Shown: positions 6,666 to 11,451 of the stretch, piece after piece
Position numbering within the stretch: the first letter of the stretch is position 1
How the letters are laid out: the number at the start of each line of letters is the position of its first letter
Assembly (NCBI GenBank): GCA_019347725.1
Contig: JAHWKV010000009.1
Coordinates: 1-11,451 of the forward strand
Direction: 5' to 3'
Length of the DNA: 11,451 bases
From: Actinomycetota bacterium
GTDB taxonomy: Bacteria > Actinomycetota > CADDZG01 > JAHWKV01
Notes under the pieces: model-generated
What the model was told of the DNA's origin: nothing
What the model saw: only the letters and a program-made list of their open reading frames with translations
Databases searched by the model: none
Position numbers and translations under genes: made by a program

Positions 6666-7355
6666 ATGAATCACCGGGAGTGGCTCAGTCGAGATTTTTA
6701 TGCCGTGCTGGACATTGACCTAAGCGCCACCGACCAGCAGATCAAGAGTGCCTACCGGTCCATGGCGCGCAAACATCACCCCGACGCCAACGCAGGGGAC
6801 CCGCGCTCGGAAGAGCGTTTCAAGCAGATCCAGCAGGCCTATTCGGTACTCTCGGACCGGTCGCAGCGAGACCTCTACGATCGAATTCGCCGCGGCGGTT
6901 CGCCGATGATGTTGTTACGACCGTCCGGCTTTGCCAAGTACCGAGTAAACCTAGCCGGCATGCGGACCCCACCCCGCCGGCCGACCCGAGGCAACGACCT
7001 GGAGGTTGAGGTCGTACTTACTCACCGGGAAGCCAGAAAAGGCAGGCTGGTAAGGCTCCAGTGCCGGGACGCCGGTAAACCTACACGCACTGCGATCGTC
7101 TTTCTGCATCCCGGCGTCGACGACGGGACGCGGCTGCACCTCAAGGGCAAGGGTGGTTTTGGCGCCAACGGGGGAGGGTTTGGCGACCTGTATATAAACG
7201 TCAAGGTGCTTCCCGCAACGTGGTTCGGCCTGAGGGACTCGCATGATCCCGGTCCCCGCTCCTGGGAGGACGGTATGGCCCCGGCAAGTGTACGCAGCAT
7301 TGCAAGGGCGTCGCTCAAGGCGTTGTTCAGGCCGGAGGACGTCAAGCCGACTTGA
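6666..7355 (+). CDS. Short DnaJ-like J-domain protein with a single C-terminal domain
   Basis: J-domain proteins stimulate the ATPase of DnaK-type Hsp70s and deliver substrates. The 229-residue product starts with a J domain (about 9-75, FYAVLDIDLSATDQQIKSAY) containing the essential HPD at 38-40 and the KQIQQAYSVLSD helix. An Arg/Pro-rich linker leads to one beta-rich substrate-binding domain (RGNDLEVEVVLTHREARKG to GGFGDLYINVKVLP, about 108-183). The cysteine-rich zinc domain, the long Gly/Phe linker, the second C-terminal domain and the dimerisation helix of classical DnaJ are absent, and the last ~45 residues are unrelated. It is therefore a specialised type, not the housekeeping DnaJ; no dnaK or grpE is near. 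The ATG at 6666 lacks a good ribosome site; CAGAAT at 6652-6657 could be a -10 box giving an almost leaderless mRNA. The gene sits between two paralogous secreted-protein genes, which may be chance. Confidence 0.9.
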   Translation: MNHREWLSRDFYAVLDIDLSATDQQIKSAYRSMARKHHPDANAGDPRSEERFKQIQQAYSVLSDRSQRDLYDRIRRGGSPMMLLRPSGFAKYRVNLAGMRTPPRRPTRGNDLEVEVVLTHREARKGRLVRLQCRDAGKPTRTAIVFLHPGVDDGTRLHLKGKGGFGANGGGFGDLYINVKVLPATWFGLRDSHDPGPRSWEDGMAPASVRSIARASLKALFRPEDVKPT

Positions 7356-7408
7356 TTGCTGCTTCCTTCGAGGTCCATGCTTTTGTCGACTACCTGGGGA
7401 GGTGGAGC

Positions 7409-8041
7409 ATGCGAATTCATAAAGCAGGTCTCGGTGCGATCCTGGCTATGGCTATGGCCGCGTTGGTTTGGCTGGCGCCGGCGGCTTCGGCTGCTTGCCA
7501 TCGATTCACTCTCGATGTCTCGCCGACTTCGGTAAGTGAGGGCGACACCGTGACCGTTACGGTAACCCGGGATGCGAGCGCGGCCGACTCCAGTGTTCGG
7601 GTTGCCGCCTCGGGTCAGAGCGCAGATCCTGGATCCGACTTCAGCGCCCTGGGCGAGCAGGTGAGTTTCACAGGCTCAGAGGTGGAGAAATCGGTCACGA
7701 TCGATATTCTTGCCGACGACGAACCGGAGTCCTCCGAAACGTTCACAGTCGGTCTGAGCGACCCCGAGGGCTGCTCGGTGAATCCGAACTTTTCCCTGGC
7801 CGACGATGTCATGATGACCATTGAGGCCAGCGAGGGTGCGGAATCGGCCGACGAACCGGAGCCGGCTGAAGAGGAGGAACAGCTCCCGGGGCAGTCGGAA
7901 CCGGAGCCGGTTACCGATGATGCTGAGGAGGAAGAGGACGACGAGGACGGGTGGTTAACGCCCGGCCTGATCATTGCGGCCGTGGTAGTGCTGGTCGCAG
8001 CCGGCGGTTTCTTGGCGTTTAAGAAGCGCTCGACGGTCTGA
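7409..8041 (+). CDS. Secreted, membrane-anchored Calx-beta-like protein with acidic stalk
   Basis: Paralogue of the gene at 5850, 210 residues. The signal peptide (MRIHKAGLG, hydrophobic core to ASA at 26-28) is followed by Ala29-Cys30 and CHRF, as in its partner. One Calx-beta-like domain (30-140) carries VSEGDTVTVTVTR, GSDFSALG, VSFTGSEVEK, and DDEPESSETFTVGLSDPEG. The only cysteines, Cys30 and Cys122, match those of the partner. The stalk is not Pro-Glu repeat but a Glu/Asp-rich stretch (about 146-180). One membrane helix (about 183-203) and a short KKRSTV tail end the protein, so the domain faces outward. A strong GGGGAGG site at 7396-7402 precedes the ATG at 7409; the in-frame start at 7352 would overlap the J-protein stop and hide the signal peptide. 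Only 53 bases separate it from the J-protein gene, so cotranscription is plausible. Its function is unknown. Confidence 0.85.
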   Translation: MRIHKAGLGAILAMAMAALVWLAPAASAACHRFTLDVSPTSVSEGDTVTVTVTRDASAADSSVRVAASGQSADPGSDFSALGEQVSFTGSEVEKSVTIDILADDEPESSETFTVGLSDPEGCSVNPNFSLADDVMMTIEASEGAESADEPEPAEEEEQLPGQSEPEPVTDDAEEEEDDEDGWLTPGLIIAAVVVLVAAGGFLAFKKRSTV

Positions 8042-8050
8042 TTAAGACCG
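8034..8050 (+). terminator. Small hairpin overlapping the stop of the second Calx-beta gene
   Basis: CGGTCT (8034-8039) pairs with AGACCG (8045-8050) around a GATTA loop that includes part of the TGA stop. No T-run follows. The right arm can instead pair with sequences further downstream (8066-8083), so this may be part of a switch rather than a plain terminator. Confidence 0.35.
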
Positions 8051-8083
8051 ATTGTGGAGCAGGCTGATCGGTTAGAATCGGTC
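8046..8083. repeat. Inverted and direct repeats around the small-gene promoter
   Basis: GACCGATT (8046-8053) is the exact reverse complement of AATCGGTC (8076-8083). A second, near-identical copy, GATCGGTT, lies at 8066-8073. The last two copies flank and overlap the TAGAAT box of the small gene, which fits either operator half-sites or mutually exclusive RNA hairpins. Confidence 0.5.
8073..8078 (+). promoter_or_regulatory. Leaderless -10 box of the 57-residue protein gene
   Basis: TAGAAT differs from the consensus TATAAT at one base and fits TANNNT. Six bases separate it from the ATG at 8085, which puts the transcription start on the A of the start codon. A weak TTGTGG lies at 8052-8057 with a short 15-base spacer. 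No ribosome binding site precedes the ATG, which agrees with a leaderless mRNA. Confidence 0.55.
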
Positions 8084-8084
8084 C

Positions 8085-8258
8085 ATGTCGTTATACGATC
8101 GTCTGAAGCGTCGTGACCCGACTGCGAAGGAGCAAGCGCATTGGGAGTCGCTTGCGCGAGCCGAACGCGCCAGGCGCCGCGAAATCAGGAAGAAGGAACT
8201 CCAGGGCCGCGGCGATTCCCAGCATCGCATGCTTGATCAGATGAGGAAGTTTAAGTAA
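8085..8258 (+). CDS. Small basic, charged protein of 57 residues
   Basis: The ATG at 8085 opens a 58-codon frame to TAA at 8256-8258. The product begins MSLYDRLKRRDP and is dominated by Lys, Arg, Glu and Gln, with one Trp and no Cys. Residues about 13-40 (AKEQAHWESLARAERARRRE and onward) would form a long amphipathic or single charged helix, and it ends MRKFK. No signal peptide or membrane segment is visible, so it is likely cytoplasmic, perhaps binding nucleic acid or a protein partner. The exact fit of a TAGAAT box to a leaderless start, GC-rich third positions and a hairpin after the stop favour a real gene. I do not recognise a family. Confidence 0.6.
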   Translation: MSLYDRLKRRDPTAKEQAHWESLARAERARRREIRKKELQGRGDSQHRMLDQMRKFK

Positions 8259-8292
8259 TCACTCCTCGCTGGTTTTGCAGCTTGTTAGAGCG

Positions 8293-8307
8293 CGCCCTTT
8301 AAGGGCG
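8293..8307 (+). terminator. Short hairpin after the small charged protein gene
   Basis: CGCCC (8293-8297) pairs with GGGCG (8303-8307) across a TTTAA loop, followed by ATTT. It lies 35 bases after the small gene stop and about 46 bases before the next promoter-like box, a sensible place for a weak intrinsic terminator. The stem is only five base pairs. Confidence 0.4.
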
Positions 8308-8352
8308 ATTTGCACCGTGGCGGGTCCCATCAACCGGAAGTTGAAAAGCGGA

Positions 8353-8358
8353 TAGCCT
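8353..8358 (+). promoter_or_regulatory. Candidate -10 box of the ClpP-like gene, near-leaderless
   Basis: TAGCCT fits TANNNT and ends eight bases before the ATG at 8367, so the mRNA would carry a leader of at most a couple of bases. There is no ribosome binding site before that ATG. This makes it the third gene here with this arrangement, after the phosphatase and the small charged protein. Confidence 0.35.
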
Positions 8359-8366
8359 CTGGTTCC

Positions 8367-8936
8367 ATGGACTATCGAGTGGTGTTTAACGGCAACCTCA
8401 ACCGATCTTCGTCGAACGCCCTTCGCGCGCGCATTGCCGAAGCACTGGAGCAGTCCGACCTGGGCCGGTTGACGATCGTGCTCTCCAGCGAGGGCGGCAG
8501 TACCCGGGAAGGTCTGGCGCTTTACCACTTCCTACGTTTGTTGCCCCATCCGGTGGAGGTTCACGCAGCCGGACACGTGGGCAGCGCCGCGGTGTCGGTT
8601 TTTCTGGGGGGGCACCGCCGTACGTGCGCCCCCGTCTCGCGCTTTTTCTTCCACGCCTTTCGCTGGTCGTTCGGAGAGGGTTCGCAGTCGCTCGACCAAA
8701 TTGAGGAGGCAAGTCAGCGCGTGATACACGATGCTCGCCTGGCCCGAGAGATAGCCGAGCGCCACACCAAAATTCCGCCCGAGACGCTGGACGCGCTCTA
8801 TGGTCAACAGGCCCGGCCCACCATATTGGAACTGGAGCAAGCCGTGGAGTGGGGCTTAGTGGAAGAGATCATGGAGCTCAACCCCGAAGGCGCCAAGCAG
8901 CCCGACGTCAAGGTCTGGACCGTTACCTGGTCGTAG
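8367..8936 (+). CDS. ClpP-like serine protease-fold protein, catalytic Asp not evident
   Basis: The 189-residue product has the ClpP/crotonase-type fold pattern: an N-terminal strand VVFNGNLNRSSSNALR in place of ClpP's hydrolase opening, an SSEGGSTREGLALYHFL segment matching the oxyanion NSPGG region (41-57), GHVGSAAVSVFLGG (69-82) with candidate nucleophile Ser73, and RFFFHAF with His96. The Ser-His spacing of 23 resembles the 25 of ClpP. The C-terminal EQAVEWGLVEEI matches ClpP's EAKEFGLIDEV helix, but where ClpP has the catalytic Asp just before it, this protein shows ARPTILELE, with no Asp. It may use another residue, be a slow peptidase, or be a non-catalytic subunit. Compared with ClpP (about 195-205) it is slightly short, and no clpX or second clpP is adjacent. 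The start at 8367 is chosen over an in-frame start at 8310 because the latter's first 19 residues look unlike any ClpP N terminus. It is cytoplasmic and converges on dnaE2 with a 9-base gap. Confidence 0.75.
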   Translation: MDYRVVFNGNLNRSSSNALRARIAEALEQSDLGRLTIVLSSEGGSTREGLALYHFLRLLPHPVEVHAAGHVGSAAVSVFLGGHRRTCAPVSRFFFHAFRWSFGEGSQSLDQIEEASQRVIHDARLAREIAERHTKIPPETLDALYGQQARPTILELEQAVEWGLVEEIMELNPEGAKQPDVKVWTVTWS

Positions 8937-8945
8937 GCGCTGTCG

Positions 8946-11451
8946 TTAACGGAAGTCTCTCGAGGTCGAACCCGATTCAATAGATAGGTTCAGCGGCTCG
9001 AACTTGGCTGCTACCAAGTTGACCACGCCCTCTGCCCTTTCAAGACGCCCTGTGACCAGCAGAGCTTTGGCCGTGCCGGCTACCTTGCGGTAGCGGCTCC
9101 ATACATCCTGCTGGCATATAACGTTTACCAGGCCCGTCTCGTCCTCCAGGTTCAAAAAGACCGTGTTACCGGCGGTGGCCGGCCGCTGCCGGTGGGTAAC
9201 CACCCCACCCACGGTAACGATCCGGTTTGGCCTGGCGGTCGCCAGATCCGCTGCAGTCAGCACTCCCCGGCGTTTGAGCTGCGGCCGAACGAACTCCACC
9301 GGAGAAGCGCTGGGGGACAGACCGGTCGACCAGAAATCGGCCGAGGCCTGCTCTACTGGGGCCATGGCGGGCAGATCGGGTGACTTAGCGCCGGTTACCA
9401 GGTCGGCCAGCTGATCTTCCTTGGAGCCGGCCACCACTCCGGCGGCCCACAACGCTTGGCGCCGGGAGAGGTCAAAGCAGTCAAAAGCACCGGCGGTGGC
9501 CAGCGCCTCCATCTGCGGGACGGTCAGCCCACCCCGTCGGGATGCGTCCTCCATGCCGGCGTAGGGGCGTCCTTGTGCAATTCGCTTTGCCAGGTCCTCG
9601 CCGATGTTACGCACATAGCCGATGCCGATTCGAACCACCATCTCGCCGTCGCGTCGCTCCAGCGTTGCCTTGTCGGACGAGGCGTTGATGTCAGGACCCA
9701 GCACCCGGACCCCGTGGCGGTGGGCGTCGGCGACCAGGGTGCGGGGAGCCCAAAAGCCCATCGGCTGGGCGTTGAGCAGGGCGGCCAAAAACGCCGCCGG
9801 ATAGTGGTGTTTCAGCCAGGCCGAGGCGTAGACGAGGTAGGCAAAACTCACCGAGTGGCTTTCGGGAAACCCGAAGCTCGAGAAGGCGACGAGCTTGTCC
9901 CAGATGGCATCGGCTACTGCGCCGGTAATGTCTCGCTCCGCCATCCCTTGATACAGGCGGGCCTTTAGCTGCTCCATTCGCTCGGTAGAGCGCTTGGACC
10001 CCATGGCCTGGCGCAGCTTGTCGGCCTCGGCGGCGGTGAACCCGGCCACATCCACCGCCATCTGCATCAGCTGTTCTTGAAACAGGGGCACGCCCAGGGT
10101 CTTCTTCAGCGAGTTCTCCAGCAGCGGGTGCAGGTAGGTGACCGGCTCTTTGCCGTTGCGCCTTTTTATGTAGGGATGCACGGATCCACCCTGAATCGGG
10201 CCGGGGCGGATCAGCGCCACTTCCACAACGATGTCGTAGAAGCAGCGGGGCTTAAGGCGCGGCAGCGTGGCCATCTGCGCCCGGGATTCCACTTGGAATA
10301 CACCGACGGTGTCGGCCCGGCTGAGCATCTCGTACACCGCATCATCTTGGGGGAGCGTGGCCAGATCCACCTCCACATCGTGGTGTTCGTTAACCAGATC
10401 GATGCAGTAATGGATTGCCGAAAGCATGCCCAGTCCCAGCAGGTCGAACTTGACCAGTCCGGCAGCGGCGCAGTCCTCCTTATCCCACTGCAAGACGCTG
10501 CGGTTCTCCATGCGGGCCCACTCCACCGGGCACACCTCGATTACCGGACGGTCGCACATAACCATGCCGCCGGAGTGAATTCCCAAATGTCTCGGGTAGT
10601 TCTCCAGCCGGCCCGCCATCTGCATTACCGGAGCAGGGATGTCGTGATCGGTATTGGCCGCCAGTGGTCCCCAGCCGTCGATTTGCTTGGACCAGGCGTC
10701 CTGCTGGCCGGGGGAGTGTCCAAGCGCTCGTGCCATGTCTCGGACCGCTGAGCGGGCCCGATAGGTGATGACGTTGGCCACCTGCGCGGCATGCTCCCGG
10801 CCGTGGCGATCGTATACGTACTGAATGGCCTCCTCTCTGCGATCCGACTCAATGTCCAGATCTATGTCCGGAGGACCGTCACGCTCGGGGGAGAGGAACC
10901 GTTCGAACAGCAACTGCAGGGCCACCGCATCGGCATTGGTGATGCCCAGCGCGTAGCAAACCGCCGAGTTGGCGGCTGATCCACGTCCCTGGCAGTAAAT
11001 GTCCGAGCGCTTGCAGAACTGCACTATGTCCCAGACGATCAAAAAGTAGCCGGCGAACCCCAGCTGTTCAATCATGTTCAGCTCGTAGCCGATCTGCCGG
11101 TAGGCGCCGGGCGCTCGCTCGGATTTGCGGGGACCGTATCGTACTGCGGCGCCCTCGTAGGTCAGGTGGCGCAGCCAGCTCATCTCTGTGTGCCCGTCCG
11201 GGATGGGAAAGTCGGGGAGCTTGGGCGCCACCAACGACAGGTCGAAGTAGCACTCCAGGCCCAGTTCGGCGGAGCGCTGGACGGCGCCGGGAAACCGGGA
11301 AAAGATTTCGGCCATCTGTTTGCCGGAGCGCAGCCCGGCGGTGGGCGCCGGCGGCAGCCAGCCCTCGATCTCATCCAGTGACCGGCGGGCACGCACCGCG
11401 GCGATAGCGTTGGCGAGCTGCCAGTCGGCCTCGGTGGCGTAGTGGACATTG
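8946..11451 (-). CDS. dnaE2: Error-prone DNA polymerase DnaE2 (N terminus beyond the window)
   Basis: DnaE2 is a C-family polymerase that, with ImuA'/ImuB, carries out mutagenic translesion synthesis after DNA damage. The frame stays open to the right edge, reading NVHYATEADWQLANAIAAVR before the GTG at 11396, so that GTG is internal and 834 residues are visible. The missing part is the N-terminal PHP domain. Visible hallmarks are RSLDEIEGWLPP, LPDFPIPDGHTEMSWLR, CQGRGSAANSAVCYALGIT, the palm Asp motif PDIDLDIESD (Asp195/197/199), the third Asp336 in LVKFDLLGLG, and FSSFGFPESHSVSFAYLVY. A C-terminal OB-like domain (NRIVTVGGVVTHRQRP onward) leads to the tail SRDFR typical of DnaE2. Replicative DnaE1 is longer and lacks this ending. 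Stop is TAA at 8948-8946. imuA'/imuB genes often lie upstream, which would be outside the window. Confidence 0.95.
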   Translation of the reverse strand, partial: NVHYATEADWQLANAIAAVRARRSLDEIEGWLPPAPTAGLRSGKQMAEIFSRFPGAVQRSAELGLECYFDLSLVAPKLPDFPIPDGHTEMSWLRHLTYEGAAVRYGPRKSERAPGAYRQIGYELNMIEQLGFAGYFLIVWDIVQFCKRSDIYCQGRGSAANSAVCYALGITNADAVALQLLFERFLSPERDGPPDIDLDIESDRREEAIQYVYDRHGREHAAQVANVITYRARSAVRDMARALGHSPGQQDAWSKQIDGWGPLAANTDHDIPAPVMQMAGRLENYPRHLGIHSGGMVMCDRPVIEVCPVEWARMENRSVLQWDKEDCAAAGLVKFDLLGLGMLSAIHYCIDLVNEHHDVEVDLATLPQDDAVYEMLSRADTVGVFQVESRAQMATLPRLKPRCFYDIVVEVALIRPGPIQGGSVHPYIKRRNGKEPVTYLHPLLENSLKKTLGVPLFQEQLMQMAVDVAGFTAAEADKLRQAMGSKRSTERMEQLKARLYQGMAERDITGAVADAIWDKLVAFSSFGFPESHSVSFAYLVYASAWLKHHYPAAFLAALLNAQPMGFWAPRTLVADAHRHGVRVLGPDINASSDKATLERRDGEMVVRIGIGYVRNIGEDLAKRIAQGRPYAGMEDASRRGGLTVPQMEALATAGAFDCFDLSRRQALWAAGVVAGSKEDQLADLVTGAKSPDLPAMAPVEQASADFWSTGLSPSASPVEFVRPQLKRRGVLTAADLATARPNRIVTVGGVVTHRQRPATAGNTVFLNLEDETGLVNVICQQDVWSRYRKVAGTAKALLVTGRLERAEGVVNLVAAKFEPLNLSIESGSTSRDFR

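Noticed and set aside
5850..8041. Lipoprotein or sortase anchoring of the two Calx-beta-like proteins
   Set aside because: The residues before Cys30 (FAS and SAA) do not fit a classical lipobox, an AxA site precedes it, and no LPXTG motif is present; a C-terminal membrane helix explains anchoring better.
8941..8952. CGTTAACG palindrome between the ClpP-like gene and dnaE2 as a terminator
   Set aside because: It is only 8 bases with no loop or T-run and probably occurs by chance at the TAA stop.
9456..10751. Plus-strand frames opposite dnaE2
   Set aside because: Antisense to strongly conserved polymerase sequence; no start signals.
1..11451. CRISPR array, insertion sequence, attachment site, tRNA or riboswitch
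   Set aside because: No regularly spaced repeats, transposase-like product, terminal inverted repeats with target duplication, cloverleaf, or recognised aptamer pattern was seen on either strand.

Overview
This GC-rich window, with densely packed genes, looks like the chromosome of a high-GC Gram-positive bacterium (Actinomycetota, possibly an uncultured lineage such as Acidimicrobiia; the class is a guess). The pointers are a DnaE2-type error-prone polymerase, an HRDC-tailed UvrD-family helicase, actinobacterial-style TANNNT -10 boxes placed so close to start codons that several mRNAs look leaderless, and a single-chain P450. I see no IS element, tRNA, rRNA or CRISPR array.

Left part (1-2224): a possible C-terminal scrap of an unknown gene, then a histidine phosphatase on the minus strand. 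It diverges from a cytochrome P450 across a short spacer carrying a TTACAT-N6-ATGTAA palindrome. The P450 has every hallmark motif but is split by one missing base near 1499. Supplying one G rejoins it into a 455-residue protein, so it is either a recent pseudogene or a sequencing error.

Middle left (2225-5324): a large minus-strand UvrD/Rep-family helicase with an N-terminal CxxC...H...C module, a unique region of about 200 residues, a complete SF1 motor and a C-terminal HRDC domain. It converges on the P450 at a 15-bp-stem hairpin. Its upstream region has a promoter-like element resembling the actinobacterial RecA-independent DNA-damage (PafBC) promoter. Between the helicase and the next gene lie roughly 300 non-coding bases.

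Middle right (5325-8258), all on the plus strand: an OsmC/Ohr-type peroxidase, then two paralogous secreted, membrane-anchored single-domain Calx-beta-like proteins on either side of a shortened J-domain protein, then a 57-residue charged protein with an apparently leaderless start. The two Calx-beta-like proteins share a signal peptide, two position-matched cysteines and a C-terminal membrane anchor. They differ in stalk: one is a Pro-Glu repeat, the other a Glu/Asp-rich acidic stretch.

Right part (8259-11451): a ClpP-fold protein with Ser and His in place but no obvious catalytic Asp. It converges on dnaE2, which runs off the right edge of the window. Helicase and DnaE2 give the region two genome-maintenance genes. 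The strongest candidate for something undescribed is the Calx-beta / J-protein / Calx-beta cassette, with the neighbouring small protein and ClpP-like protein as possible partners; any functional link is inference from gene order only.
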